From: Phycisphaerales bacterium UBA2396 | GTDB lineage: Bacteria; Planctomycetota; Phycisphaerae; Phycisphaerales; UBA1924 | Assembly (NCBI GenBank): GCA_002343325.1 | Contig: DDSG01000182.1 | Coordinates: forward strand, 1 to 16,816 | Length of the DNA stretch: 16,816 bases | Direction: 5' to 3' | In this document: piece by piece, positions 1 to 8,074 of the stretch | Position numbering within the stretch: position 1 is the stretch's first letter | Layout: every line of letters begins with the position of its first letter | Translations under genes and position numbers: made by a program | The notes under the pieces: model-generated | The model's database searches: none | What the model was told of the DNA's origin: nothing | The model's input: the letters and a program-made list of their open reading frames with translations, nothing else

Positions 1-24
1 TCAGTTGCGGCCGGCCGCAACTGA
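1..24. repeat. Perfect 24-bp palindrome at the left edge
   Basis: The first 24 bases equal their own reverse complement. The 12-base arm TCAGTTGCGGCC meets its complement with no loop. It lies inside the coding frame of the truncated secreted protein (residues RQLRPAAT). Bases 25-30 (CGTACG) form a second, adjacent 6-bp palindrome. There is no T-tract and the reading frame stays open, so it does not look like a terminator. It may extend no further, or be part of something larger beyond the edge. Confidence 0.7.
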
Positions 25-1016
25 CGTACGAAGTTCTGATCGCGGGCGAGCGAAGCATGAAGCGAGATCAGCTCGGCGGCCCGGGCGAGCGCACGAAGTC
101 GCGACAGCTCATTATGCCACTGGGCATCATCGAGCGGGGCGTGCGCTTCGGTCAGGAGGGTTGTCGCCGCGATCTGCGCTCGAACGGCGGTGGGCCCTTT
201 GGCTTCGGCGAGCCCCAGCACAATCGCCGACATCAGTTCCAGTCGCTCCATCGATCGCCGAGCGCCGAGCGACGAAGGGTCTTCAGACAACAGCCCGATC
301 GCGAGCACCAGCTCGGCCGCGACGGTATCTGCAGCCTTCGCCGGGAGCCATGCCGGGGCTTTGGCCAGCAGCATCCCGGCCCTGGTCAGCCGTCCGTGAA
401 GCGATACCGTGGCGCCGCGGTAGATCGGCGAAGAGCCCCCGAGGCGCAGCAGCTCATTGAGACGATCGATGCGCTCGGCCGCGATGGCCGACGTTCGTAG
501 TCGAGCCAGAAGACGATCGTCGAGCACCAGCTCCGCCGGCGCGGGTGCCTCGGCGAACCAACTCGCGAGTCGCACACTCCGAGGATCGACCAGTGCCGGG
601 GCGAGGGGCGCGAGCGCATCTCGCAGAGCGACGGCGAGATCGTCAGGATGTTCCGGCAATGCGGCGGCAAGCTCTGAAAGGAGGCTTTGTGTTCGCGCTC
701 GGGCGGTCGGATCTGCATCGTCGATCAGCGCGTCGAGCGATGTCAGACGCCGAGCGAGCGTGAGACCCAGAAGCACCACCCGGGCACCCTGGGGGCCGCG
801 GGATGCGCCCGAACGAATGACCACGGCGGCCAGCCGGCGGAGCGTCGACTTCGCGCCTCCGATCGAGGCAGCATCCCGCTCAAGCTCGGCGGACAGCGCT
901 CGTGCGGCGAGAGCGTCCGACGCTGAGAACGTTCCGCCCCCATCAAGCCGGAGTGGCTGGGCTGCCAGGCTCGGCGCGATCAGCGCTGCCCCGAGCCAGA
1001 CGAACCGCACGGGCAT
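1..1016 (-). CDS. Secreted protein of unknown function, C-terminus cut by the window edge
   Basis: One minus-strand frame has no stop from 1355 down to base 1, so this gene continues off the left edge; 338 codons are visible. The ATG at 1016 is chosen because a strong Shine-Dalgarno (GGAGAAGG, 1020-1027) lies 3 nt before it and because the protein then begins with a clear signal peptide: VRFVWLGAALIAPSLAAQP, a hydrophobic core ending in a likely signal peptidase I site (SLA|AQ). The mature part is rich in Ala, Leu, Arg and Asp, looks all-helical, and shows no metal-binding or catalytic motif I recognise. It is probably exported to the periplasm or envelope. The first 74 bp overlap the end of the upstream glycosyltransferase gene, which suggests co-transcription and translational coupling. 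No family recognised; the reality of the gene is much surer than any role. Confidence 0.75.
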   Translation of the reverse strand, partial: MPVRFVWLGAALIAPSLAAQPLRLDGGGTFSASDALAARALSAELERDAASIGGAKSTLRRLAAVVIRSGASRGPQGARVVLLGLTLARRLTSLDALIDDADPTARARTQSLLSELAAALPEHPDDLAVALRDALAPLAPALVDPRSVRLASWFAEAPAPAELVLDDRLLARLRTSAIAAERIDRLNELLRLGGSSPIYRGATVSLHGRLTRAGMLLAKAPAWLPAKAADTVAAELVLAIGLLSEDPSSLGARRSMERLELMSAIVLGLAEAKGPTAVRAQIAATTLLTEAHAPLDDAQWHNELSRLRALARAAELISLHASLARDQNFVRQLRPAAT

Positions 1017-2226
1017 AGACCTTCTCCAGCTCATCGACCATCGTCTCCGTGCTGAACCGCAGCCGGCACATTTCGCGACCCGCTTCGGCGAGGCGTGCTC
1101 GCTCGTCGGGGTGATCGTACATCCAAAGCACCGCCTCTCGCATTGCGCGCGGATCGTCAAGCGGCACCAGGAGCCCCGTCTTGCCTGGAATGCACGCCTC
1201 GCGGGTCCCATCGACATCAGTAGCGACGACCGGTACGCCGCAGAGCAATGCCTGAGGAACCGTGCGAGGCAGGCCTTCGCGTCGGCTCGGGTGCACCAGC
1301 ACGTCCATCGCCCGGATGTAGCCCGCGACACGCTCGCTGGGAACCAGCCCCGGCGTCACCACGCGCCCCTCCAGGCCCATCCGCCTGACGCGGTCCATCA
1401 GTCGATCACGCCACCAGCCGTCGCCGACCCAGAGCAGCCGCCAGTCGGGGCGGGCTTGAAGCTCGTCGCCCAGGGCGTCAAGAATCTCGTCGTGCCCCTT
1501 GTGCTGGGCAAGCCTCGCCACCGTGCCGACCACGAAGCTACCGGGTTCGATCCCCAGCGACTCTCGCATCGTGCGCCGGGTTTCGCTCTCCGACGCCAGC
1601 GAGAGGTATCGATCCACCTCCATCCCCGACGCGACAGTGCTGTACAGCTCGGGCGTGCCGATCCCGCGTGTGAGGAACTGCTCGGTCATCGCGTCGGCCA
1701 CGGACACAATCGCGTGGCACCGTTTCGCGGCGTGCCGCTCGGCCAAGGTGTAGAGCGCATTGGCCGCGAGCGTCTTCATCCGCGTGAGAGGTCCGCCCTC
1801 CATCGGCATGAATGGTGGGCCGTGGATCGTGTGGACGATTCCGCAGCGGTCGGCCCGTGGCAGGCGTTGATTCCACGTCCACGCCGCCACACGCCCGAGA
1901 ATGCCCGCCTTGCTGCTGTGAGTGTGGACGACATCGGGGCGGATCGTCTCAAGAAGTCGGAGGATGTGCCCGCGAGCCCGCCGGTCCCGCATCGGGCTGA
2001 TCTCCCGGCACAGGTCCGCGATCTCGTGCGTACGGATGTGATCCCCCCCGGCCGACCGGAAGCCTCGAACACGGTCCAGGAGCGAGCCCTCCGGGCCGAA
2101 AATCGGTCCGAACGCCAGGTGGACTTCATGCCCCAGCGACGACTGCCCCTCGCACGACAGGACGGTGTTCTCCTGCGAGCCGCCGAGAATAAGCCTGGTG
2201 GAAAGATGCAGGATCCGCACGCCCAC
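943..2226 (-). CDS. Glycosyltransferase family 4 (GT-B fold)
   Basis: The 427-aa protein should move a sugar from a nucleotide-sugar donor to a lipid, polysaccharide or protein acceptor, probably at the inner face of the cytoplasmic membrane. The N-terminal acceptor half starts MGVRILHLSTRLILGGSQEN and carries HTHSSKAGILGR (101-112). The C-terminal donor half (about 230-400) has the typical GTVARLAQHKG (234-244), LLWVGDG (264-270) and EGLPRTVPQALLCGVPVVA (317-335), followed by GKTGLLVP. In the EX7E donor motif the second Glu is Gln325, which I recall from other GT4 subfamilies. No transmembrane segment is obvious. Length is normal for the family. It lies 35 bp from divergent trpE and overlaps the secreted protein gene downstream. 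Donor and acceptor cannot be told from sequence. Confidence 0.88.
   Translation of the reverse strand: MGVRILHLSTRLILGGSQENTVLSCEGQSSLGHEVHLAFGPIFGPEGSLLDRVRGFRSAGGDHIRTHEIADLCREISPMRDRRARGHILRLLETIRPDVVHTHSSKAGILGRVAAWTWNQRLPRADRCGIVHTIHGPPFMPMEGGPLTRMKTLAANALYTLAERHAAKRCHAIVSVADAMTEQFLTRGIGTPELYSTVASGMEVDRYLSLASESETRRTMRESLGIEPGSFVVGTVARLAQHKGHDEILDALGDELQARPDWRLLWVGDGWWRDRLMDRVRRMGLEGRVVTPGLVPSERVAGYIRAMDVLVHPSRREGLPRTVPQALLCGVPVVATDVDGTREACIPGKTGLLVPLDDPRAMREAVLWMYDHPDERARLAEAGREMCRLRFSTETMVDELEKVYARAVRLARGSADRAEPGSPATPA
1020..1027 (-). promoter_or_regulatory. Ribosome binding site of the secreted protein gene
   Basis: GGAGAAGG on the minus strand lies 3 nt before the ATG at 1016 (7 nt when counted from the GGAG core). 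It sits inside the end of the glycosyltransferase gene and fixes the downstream start. Confidence 0.6.
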
Positions 2227-2261
2227 AGCGTAGCGTTCCGAGGGCCCGTACGATCGCCCCG

Positions 2262-3908
2262 ATGCCGCTGCTCTCCCGCGAAGCCTTCCTTCAGGTCGTC
2301 CGCGAGTCTTCGGACGCGCACCACACGCTGGCGATTCCGCTGGCGGTCCGCCTCTTTGCGGATCAGCTGACCCCGGTGCTCGCGTATCGCCGCCTCGTCG
2401 CTCCCGACGAGCGCACGGCCCCGTCCTTCCTCTTCGAGTCCGTCGAGGGGGGCGAGCGTCAGGGCCGCTACTCGATCCTGGGAAGTCGGCCCGCCATCGA
2501 GGTCATCGTCCGCACGCGGACCGACGACGCGGACCATGTGGAGATTCTCGACCATCGGCTGCACGCCGAGCTGGCCGAGTCATTCGACGACGAGCAGCAG
2601 GAAGAGAACCCGCTGTTCATCCCGCGCGCGATCTCTCGCCGGTTTCGAATGGTCGAGCCGCCCGCCCGAAGCCCGCGTGACGAGCTACCCCGGGCGTTCC
2701 TGGGCGGGTGGGTTGGTTACGCCGCCTACGACACAGCCCGCTACGCCGAGCCCGACAAACTCCCCTTCGACGGCGCCCCGCCCGACGACCGCGATCTCCC
2801 GACCGCGCACTTTGCCCTGTACGACGGCGTGGTGATCTTCGATCACGTCGACAAAAGCGTGCACGTCGTGCAGTTGGCGATGGTCCGACCCGGGGCGGAC
2901 CCTGATCAGGCCTACGACGAAGCGGTGGCCAGGCTCGAGGAGCGCGTCGACGAGATCCAGCGGCACGTCCGACCGCTGCCCGCCGGCCGATACGAGGCCG
3001 ACCAGCCGCCCGCGCCGCTCGCGAGCAACATGACGCGTGAGCAGCACGCGTCGATGGTCGCCCGGGCCAAGGAGTACATCCGCGCGGGCGATATCTTCCA
3101 GGTCGTGCTCGGCCAGCGGTTCGAACGCCGATCGAAGGTCGACCCGTTCGACGTCTACCGATCGCTGCGTGCGGTGAACCCGTCCCCCTACATGGCCTAC
3201 GTGCAGTGCGACGGGTGCATCCTCGTCGCCAGCTCACCGGAGATTCTGTGCCGGGTGCGTCGCGAACGACGGACGATCGGCGGCCGCGAGCAGACCTCCA
3301 TGGTCGTGACCAACCGCCCGCTCGCCGGCACCCGCCGGCGGGGTCGATCCGCCGAGGAGGATCTTCGGCTGGAGCAGGAGCTGCTCGCCGACGCGAAGGA
3401 GCGGGCTGAGCACATCATGCTCGTTGATCTCGGCCGAAACGACGTGGGCGTGGTTGCACGCCCGGGCACGATCGAACTCCCCCGCGTGATGGAGGTCGAG
3501 CGGTACTCGCACGTGATGCACATCAGCAGCACCGTGACAGGCGTGCTCCGTGAAGGCCTCGACTGCTGGGACGCGCTGCGGGCCGCGCTGCCCGTCGGGA
3601 CCATCTCCGGAGCCCCGAAGGTCCGTGCGATGCAGATCATCGACGAGCTCGAGCCAATCCGTCGCGGGCCCTACGGCGGGGGATTCGGCTTTGTCGGGCT
3701 CGACGGGCAGATGGACATCGCCCTCGCCCTGCGGACCATCGTCGTGCCCACCGCGTTGCACGACGGCGGCCAGTGGACCTATCACCTCCAGGCCGCCGGG
3801 GGGATCGTCGCCGACAGCAACCCGGACGACGAGTACATGGAGACCGTGAACAAGGCGGCCGCCCTCGCAAGGGCGATCGACGTTGCCGAACAGGCATTCG
3901 GCTCGTAA
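2262..3908 (+). CDS. trpE: Anthranilate synthase component I
   Basis: Converts chorismate to anthranilate, the first committed step of tryptophan synthesis, using ammonia supplied by the glutamine amidotransferase TrpG. The 548-aa protein has the N-terminal regulatory part with LFES (57-60) in GGERQGRYSILGSRP, corresponding to the LLES tryptophan feedback site. The chorismate-binding domain (about 258-540) follows: NPSPYM (306-311), SSPE (324-327), RPLAGTRRRG (352-361), EHIMLVDLGRND (383-394), HVMHISS (417-423), GTISGAPKVRAM (446-457) and AGGIVADS (512-519). These argue for TrpE rather than PabB or isochorismate synthase. It is slightly longer than usual, with an acidic stretch at about 108-116. 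No trpG, trpD or trpC is adjacent, and there is no room for a trp leader, since only 35 bp separate it from the divergent glycosyltransferase. It converges on the next gene with a 5-bp gap. Confidence 0.95.
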   Translation: MPLLSREAFLQVVRESSDAHHTLAIPLAVRLFADQLTPVLAYRRLVAPDERTAPSFLFESVEGGERQGRYSILGSRPAIEVIVRTRTDDADHVEILDHRLHAELAESFDDEQQEENPLFIPRAISRRFRMVEPPARSPRDELPRAFLGGWVGYAAYDTARYAEPDKLPFDGAPPDDRDLPTAHFALYDGVVIFDHVDKSVHVVQLAMVRPGADPDQAYDEAVARLEERVDEIQRHVRPLPAGRYEADQPPAPLASNMTREQHASMVARAKEYIRAGDIFQVVLGQRFERRSKVDPFDVYRSLRAVNPSPYMAYVQCDGCILVASSPEILCRVRRERRTIGGREQTSMVVTNRPLAGTRRRGRSAEEDLRLEQELLADAKERAEHIMLVDLGRNDVGVVARPGTIELPRVMEVERYSHVMHISSTVTGVLREGLDCWDALRAALPVGTISGAPKVRAMQIIDELEPIRRGPYGGGFGFVGLDGQMDIALALRTIVVPTALHDGGQWTYHLQAAGGIVADSNPDDEYMETVNKAAALARAIDVAEQAFGS

Positions 3909-3913
3909 CTCGG

Positions 3914-6535
3914 CTACTTCGACCGCTTTTCGAGCTCGTCGAGACGCTCCAGCCGCTTGGCGTGGATGGGGCGGTCGGGCTCGATCTGCGTGAGCGCTCG
4001 CAACTGGTGCCTCGCCTCGGCAAAGTCGCTTCGCTTGATCGCGACCGTCGCGGCCAGCTCGCGCGTCCGGGCGTCGTACGGCGCAATCCGCACGGCACGG
4101 AGCGCCGAGGCCCACGACCGCGCCCAATCACCCGCCGCCGCATGCCGCTCGGCAAGCTCCGAGGCGTACGCCGGCGAGTACTGCTCGCGCACATCCAGAT
4201 AGGTCAGGTGCTCGATCGCCCGCGCGCCCGCCTCGGGATGCTGCCGACCTTCGCCCGTCATGTACCACGTCGCCAGCAGTTTGTGCGGAAGAGGATCCAC
4301 CGGCCTTGCCCGCGCGTAACGCTCGAGCAGAGGCACAAGCTCCGCCGTCGGCTCGTTCTTCGAGCGTTCCAGCCGCGTCGCAATCGCCAGTCTCAGGAGA
4401 TCCGGATGCGCCGGATGCGTGGCGAGCGCGCCGTCGATCTCCTCCAGCGTCGGCCCCTTCTCTCCACGCTCGCCAAGAACCTCCTTGAGGCTTGGTGTTC
4501 CCGGCGGCGGAAGCATGCCGGCCGCCTCCAGCTGGGTTTGCGCCCACGTCGTGAAGCGGGTCATGAACTCCTCGCGGCTGACTTTCAGCACACGCTCGAA
4601 GGCCTCCGACTCCTTCACGCCTTTCGCGTACAGGTCCATCAGTTCGAGCGGCGCCCGAGCCCCTGCCGATTCGACGATGTACTCGTACATCCAGTGACCC
4701 TGCGCATACGCCTGCTGCCGATCCGTGGGCTTCTCCGGGCGGATGAACGCGAGGTTGATCTTCTCGAAGTCAAAGAGAGCATCATCGACGAACGCTCGTG
4801 TGAGGATCGACCACGCCGAGAAATCGCGGGGCGCATCCTCGAGGTACACCGCGGCCGCCTCCGTGAACCAGTGGGGCAGCCGGTTGTTCGTTCGCGACAG
4901 CGTGACGGTGTGCACGTACTCGTGCCGAACGACCCGCTCCCAGTCATAGGGTCCCACCAGGTGGTTGGGCCCCGATCGAGGCGCCTCCATCGCGATCACC
5001 GGCCCCGTCGCCGCGGCGATGGTGTGGATTCTGGGCATGCCCGCGATACGCACGGCGAACCAGCGATGATCGGGCATCAGCTCGATCAGTGTCTTGCCCG
5101 GGGGGGCATGGTCGATGCCGCCCTTCTCTGATCCGGTCACCCGCCGAAAGATGCCATCAAGAGGGACCAGCATCTCGCGGGCCAGAATCTCGTCGACTCC
5201 GGGCTTGAAGCGAACCACGAAGTGGTCGCTCTCGACCATCTGATAGGTCATCAGCTCGCGCACCAGTGTGAGCGAGTTGCCGACCCGGACGTTGAACGGG
5301 TCAAGGGTCGACGCCCGCTCGAGCGCCCGCAGCGCTTCCGCGTCGCGCCCTGCCTGAACCTCGAGCAGACCGAGCTCGATGATCGGGTCAGGCCAGCCCG
5401 GAGCCCGCTTCGCCGCTTCGCCGAGATACTTGGCCGATTCCGAGTACTGCCTCGCGTCCGACAGCGCCCGGCCGACCTCGAAGTACCCCGCCGCGGATCC
5501 CGGGAACTTCTCGTCAAACGCCCTGAGAAGACCGTCGGTCCGTTCGAAGTCGAACGACAACGCGGCCGCGGCGGCTTCAAGAGACAGGAGCATCGGGGCG
5601 CTCGGGAATGTCGCCAAGGCGGGCTTCAGCTCGTCGAACGCGCCCGCCGGATCGCTCTGTCGCAGCCGCGCCCGCGCCAGGATCGCCGCCGCGTGCGCCG
5701 AGTGTGCGACCTCCGAGCGCAGCCGCTCCGCGATCGCCGAGGCGTCATCGATTCCGAAGGTGTCCACCGCCAGCGAGCCGAGCACGAACATCCCCGCCGC
5801 TGAACGCGGATTGAGGTTGAGCGCATCCTCGGCGGCCTCGCTCGCCTGGGCCGCGTTGTCCTTCGAGAGTAGCAGCTCCGCCTCCGCCTGCGACGCAGAC
5901 CAGCAGAGTCGATCCAGATCGTCACGCGCTCGGGCGAGCATCGACATCATCGCGCGGAAGTCATCCGCCCGCGTCCCCCCCGTGACCTCCGGCGACAGAT
6001 TCGCCCGGACCATCAGGGCTCGAACACCCTCCACAAGTTCATCGGCCGAAGTGATCTCCACCGTCGCCAATCGCTCCGCGACCGGCTTGAGCACCGCTTC
6101 CGCGTCGGCCTCGCGCCCAGCCCAGACGAACGCCTGCGCCCGAAGGCGCGCCTGCCGAAGCGAATCGTTCTTCCCCGCGGCGTCGAGTTGCGCCAAGGCC
6201 GACGACCACTCGCCACGCAGCAGCGCCGCCTCAGCACGATCCAGGACATCGGCCTGTGGATCGGTCAAAGAGGGGTCGTCCCATCGTCCCACGAGCAGAG
6301 CGGCACGCGCCCGCCGCGCTGGCGTGTCGAGGTCATCCTCCGTCCACACGCCGTGGCGAACACGGATGTCCTTGCGCTCCTCCGGCGACAGCGATCGAGC
6401 GGCCAGTGCGCGGGATACAGGCTCTGGAATCTCGGGTTGTGCGCAGGCCGGGCTCCAGCACGTCGCAAACCCCGCCAACGCCAACAGCACCGGCGCCAAC
6501 CGACCGGCTGGTGTTCGATTCCTTCGGCGATCCAT
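3914..6535 (-). CDS. Secreted TPR protein with gluzincin-type metallopeptidase domain
   Basis: The 873-aa protein starts MDRRRNRTPAGRL, followed by a hydrophobic stretch and a likely signal peptidase I site at ACA|QPE, so it should act outside the cytoplasm. Residues about 95-420 form helix-turn-helix repeats of TPR type. A metallopeptidase domain follows, with RHEYVHTVTL (zinc-binding HEYVH at about 538-542) and 17 residues later WFTEAAAVYLE, whose Glu559 is the likely third zinc ligand. This arrangement fits the peptidase MA-like/M61 gluzincins. More TPR-like repeats fill about 690-873. The substrate is unknown; an envelope or secreted protein is a guess. An ATG 27 bp upstream (6562) is in frame, but the ATG at 6535 has the strong ribosome site GGAGGT. 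The gene lies 36 bp after the LolA-like gene, probably in one operon, and ends 5 bp from convergent trpE with no visible terminator. Confidence 0.85.
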   Translation of the reverse strand: MDRRRNRTPAGRLAPVLLALAGFATCWSPACAQPEIPEPVSRALAARSLSPEERKDIRVRHGVWTEDDLDTPARRARAALLVGRWDDPSLTDPQADVLDRAEAALLRGEWSSALAQLDAAGKNDSLRQARLRAQAFVWAGREADAEAVLKPVAERLATVEITSADELVEGVRALMVRANLSPEVTGGTRADDFRAMMSMLARARDDLDRLCWSASQAEAELLLSKDNAAQASEAAEDALNLNPRSAAGMFVLGSLAVDTFGIDDASAIAERLRSEVAHSAHAAAILARARLRQSDPAGAFDELKPALATFPSAPMLLSLEAAAAALSFDFERTDGLLRAFDEKFPGSAAGYFEVGRALSDARQYSESAKYLGEAAKRAPGWPDPIIELGLLEVQAGRDAEALRALERASTLDPFNVRVGNSLTLVRELMTYQMVESDHFVVRFKPGVDEILAREMLVPLDGIFRRVTGSEKGGIDHAPPGKTLIELMPDHRWFAVRIAGMPRIHTIAAATGPVIAMEAPRSGPNHLVGPYDWERVVRHEYVHTVTLSRTNNRLPHWFTEAAAVYLEDAPRDFSAWSILTRAFVDDALFDFEKINLAFIRPEKPTDRQQAYAQGHWMYEYIVESAGARAPLELMDLYAKGVKESEAFERVLKVSREEFMTRFTTWAQTQLEAAGMLPPPGTPSLKEVLGERGEKGPTLEEIDGALATHPAHPDLLRLAIATRLERSKNEPTAELVPLLERYARARPVDPLPHKLLATWYMTGEGRQHPEAGARAIEHLTYLDVREQYSPAYASELAERHAAAGDWARSWASALRAVRIAPYDARTRELAATVAIKRSDFAEARHQLRALTQIEPDRPIHAKRLERLDELEKRSK

Positions 6536-6539
6536 GCCT

Positions 6540-6545
6540 ACCTCC
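6540..6545 (-). promoter_or_regulatory. Ribosome binding site deciding the start of the TPR-peptidase gene
   Basis: GGAGGT on the minus strand, 4 nt before the ATG at 6535. The in-frame upstream ATG at 6562 has no such element (its upstream bases are TAATCGACGCGG), so the downstream ATG is preferred. Confidence 0.6.
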
Positions 6546-6571
6546 ATCGGGCGTTCGTTCATCCGCGTCGA

Positions 6572-7561
6572 TTACTTCGGCGTCTCGGACGGGCCGCTCG
6601 CCGGTTCCTTCGGCTCCTCCGACGCGGGCGGCGTGCCGCTCCCCCCGCCGGTCTCGCTCGGCTTGATGGGAGTGGCGGGTGCGCTCCGCAGGCCCGTCTC
6701 CACCACCGTCCACCCCGCTTCGGGCTCGGCCGACATCACCGATTCGTCCAGCGGCGCCTCCGCGTTGATCTCCACGTTGATCAACTGCACGATCGACACG
6801 TCACCGCTGCGATTCATCGTTCGCGCCATGCGGGGCAAGAGCCTGGAGCCCGGCTTGTCCTCCGCCGTCATTTCTGTCGGCGACTTGCCCCGGTACCAGA
6901 TCCGAATCTCTCGGAAGTCCTCCGAGCCCTTGAATTCCGCCCGGGGTGTCAGCTTGAGCTGCACCGTCCCCGACACGAACTCCGCCAGCGTCTTGTCGTC
7001 GACCGATTCCGTTGCCGGCAGCAGCTCCGCCTCGTACCGCTTCAGGATGTCCGCCTTCTTCTGCCCGATCGGGATCGGCAAAGGCCCCTCGCCCACCTTC
7101 AGCGGATCAAACGTTTCCCCCGGCGCCACGACCTCCCGCCGGCTCATCCGCCGCTCGCCCGGCACCTTGTCCGCGTACCACCGCCCATCGAACACGTGCA
7201 CGCGGGTTTCGTTCCGCTGTGTCCGGCCAACGATCAGCGTGTCGAAGCGCACCGCGAATCGCCTCGGCCCGGCCTGCTTGCCATTGCGCACACCCGCGTC
7301 GAACCACATCCGCCCCACACGCACCTGGTTATCACCCTCAAGGTCGAACGTCCGGTCGTACCGAATGTCCGCCCGCAGCGATTCAAGCCCACCGTCGGCC
7401 GTTTCCAACGCCGACAGAAGCGCATCCGCGTCGGCGTATGACCCCACAGGCTCCGCCGGGGACGCCGCCGGAGCCGAGGCGGGTGCCGCGTCCCCGCCCT
7501 GCGCCATCGCCGGCCCGACGAGTCCCGCCGCCACCAGAATCCACAGCCCAACTCGCGTCAT
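6572..7561 (-). CDS. LolA-like secreted protein
   Basis: The 329-aa protein has a signal peptide (MTRVGLWILVAAGLVGPAMA|Q), an Ala/Pro-rich linker and then a domain resembling the LolA/lipoprotein-sorting fold. The features are YADADALLSALETADGGLESLRADIRY, where the helix leads into the first strands, then alternating strands with VHVFDGRWYADKVPGERRMSRREVV, and PLPIPIGQKKADILKRYEAEL. This pattern is common in planctomycete proteins annotated as outer-membrane lipoprotein carriers. The C-terminus is low complexity (Gly, Ser, Pro, Glu). By family it would bind lipid or lipoprotein in the periplasm, but true LolA activity is unproven; no LolB or LolCDE gene is nearby. The start has GGAG at 7569-7572, 7 nt upstream. 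The TPR-metallopeptidase gene follows after 36 bp, so the two may be co-expressed. Confidence 0.7.
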   Translation of the reverse strand: MTRVGLWILVAAGLVGPAMAQGGDAAPASAPAASPAEPVGSYADADALLSALETADGGLESLRADIRYDRTFDLEGDNQVRVGRMWFDAGVRNGKQAGPRRFAVRFDTLIVGRTQRNETRVHVFDGRWYADKVPGERRMSRREVVAPGETFDPLKVGEGPLPIPIGQKKADILKRYEAELLPATESVDDKTLAEFVSGTVQLKLTPRAEFKGSEDFREIRIWYRGKSPTEMTAEDKPGSRLLPRMARTMNRSGDVSIVQLINVEINAEAPLDESVMSAEPEAGWTVVETGLRSAPATPIKPSETGGGSGTPPASEEPKEPASGPSETPK

Positions 7562-7701
7562 CGAAAATCTCCAGCACGCCCACGCCTGTATAGACCACAG
7601 ACCCGGGATGCGGTTCGCTCCCGAAGATCACTCACCTGAATCGGGAATTTCTCCTTCGTTCCCATGCACCGCCGACTACCATATCCCGGGAGCTTACACG
7701 C

Positions 7702-8049
7702 ATGAGATTCCTCGCCCGACTCCTCGCTCTGGTCACCTGCGTTCTTGTCATCGGCCAATCCATGCTCGTCTGGCAGCACACCGGGCAGAAGCTCTTCACC
7801 CAGTGGCCCAGCGCCACCCTGGCCAAGATGCAGGAGAAGCCCGCAGACGACCCCTTCGCAGGGCTCGGCATGAACGATCAGGCCGGCGAACCCACCAAAG
7901 TCGACAACGAGTTCCGACTCGGCCTCCTCCCTGCCGGCACCGGTAACAACCTCGCCGACTCCTTCTCCGTCCTCACCCTCGCGGGTCCTGCCCTCCTGCT
8001 CTTCCTGCTCGTGCTTGTGTTTGCACGAACGCCCAAGTCATCCCAGTGA
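7702..8049 (+). CDS. Small membrane protein with two predicted helices
   Basis: The 115-aa protein has a hydrophobic N-terminal segment (about residues 3-24, FLARLLALVTCVLVIGQSML), a hydrophilic middle of roughly 60 residues containing LFTQWPSATLAKMQEKPADD, and a C-terminal hydrophobic segment (about 88-108, LTLAGPALLLFLLVLVFA). It ends in a short basic tail. This suggests a hairpin in the inner membrane with the middle loop in the periplasm. GGGAG at 7688-7692 is 9 nt before the ATG. It is 25 bp ahead of the YceI-family gene, so the two are probably one transcript, as in some organisms where a membrane protein accompanies YceI. Here the partner is not a cytochrome b561 (no haem-ligand histidines in the helices). 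No family recognised. Confidence 0.75.
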   Translation: MRFLARLLALVTCVLVIGQSMLVWQHTGQKLFTQWPSATLAKMQEKPADDPFAGLGMNDQAGEPTKVDNEFRLGLLPAGTGNNLADSFSVLTLAGPALLLFLLVLVFARTPKSSQ

Positions 8050-8074
8050 CGTTCCCCTCCGGAGCATCTGTTCC

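Noticed and set aside
457..2370. 637-aa plus-strand open frame opposite the glycosyltransferase
   Set aside because: It is Arg/Ser/Ala-rich with no domain, covers the well-supported minus-strand genes and the trpE start, and is a typical shadow frame in GC-rich DNA.
5379..7946. 855-aa plus-strand open frame opposite the TPR-peptidase and LolA-like genes
   Set aside because: Ser/Arg/Ala-rich without motifs; it runs through two genes with signal peptides and into the start of a third, so it is a shadow.
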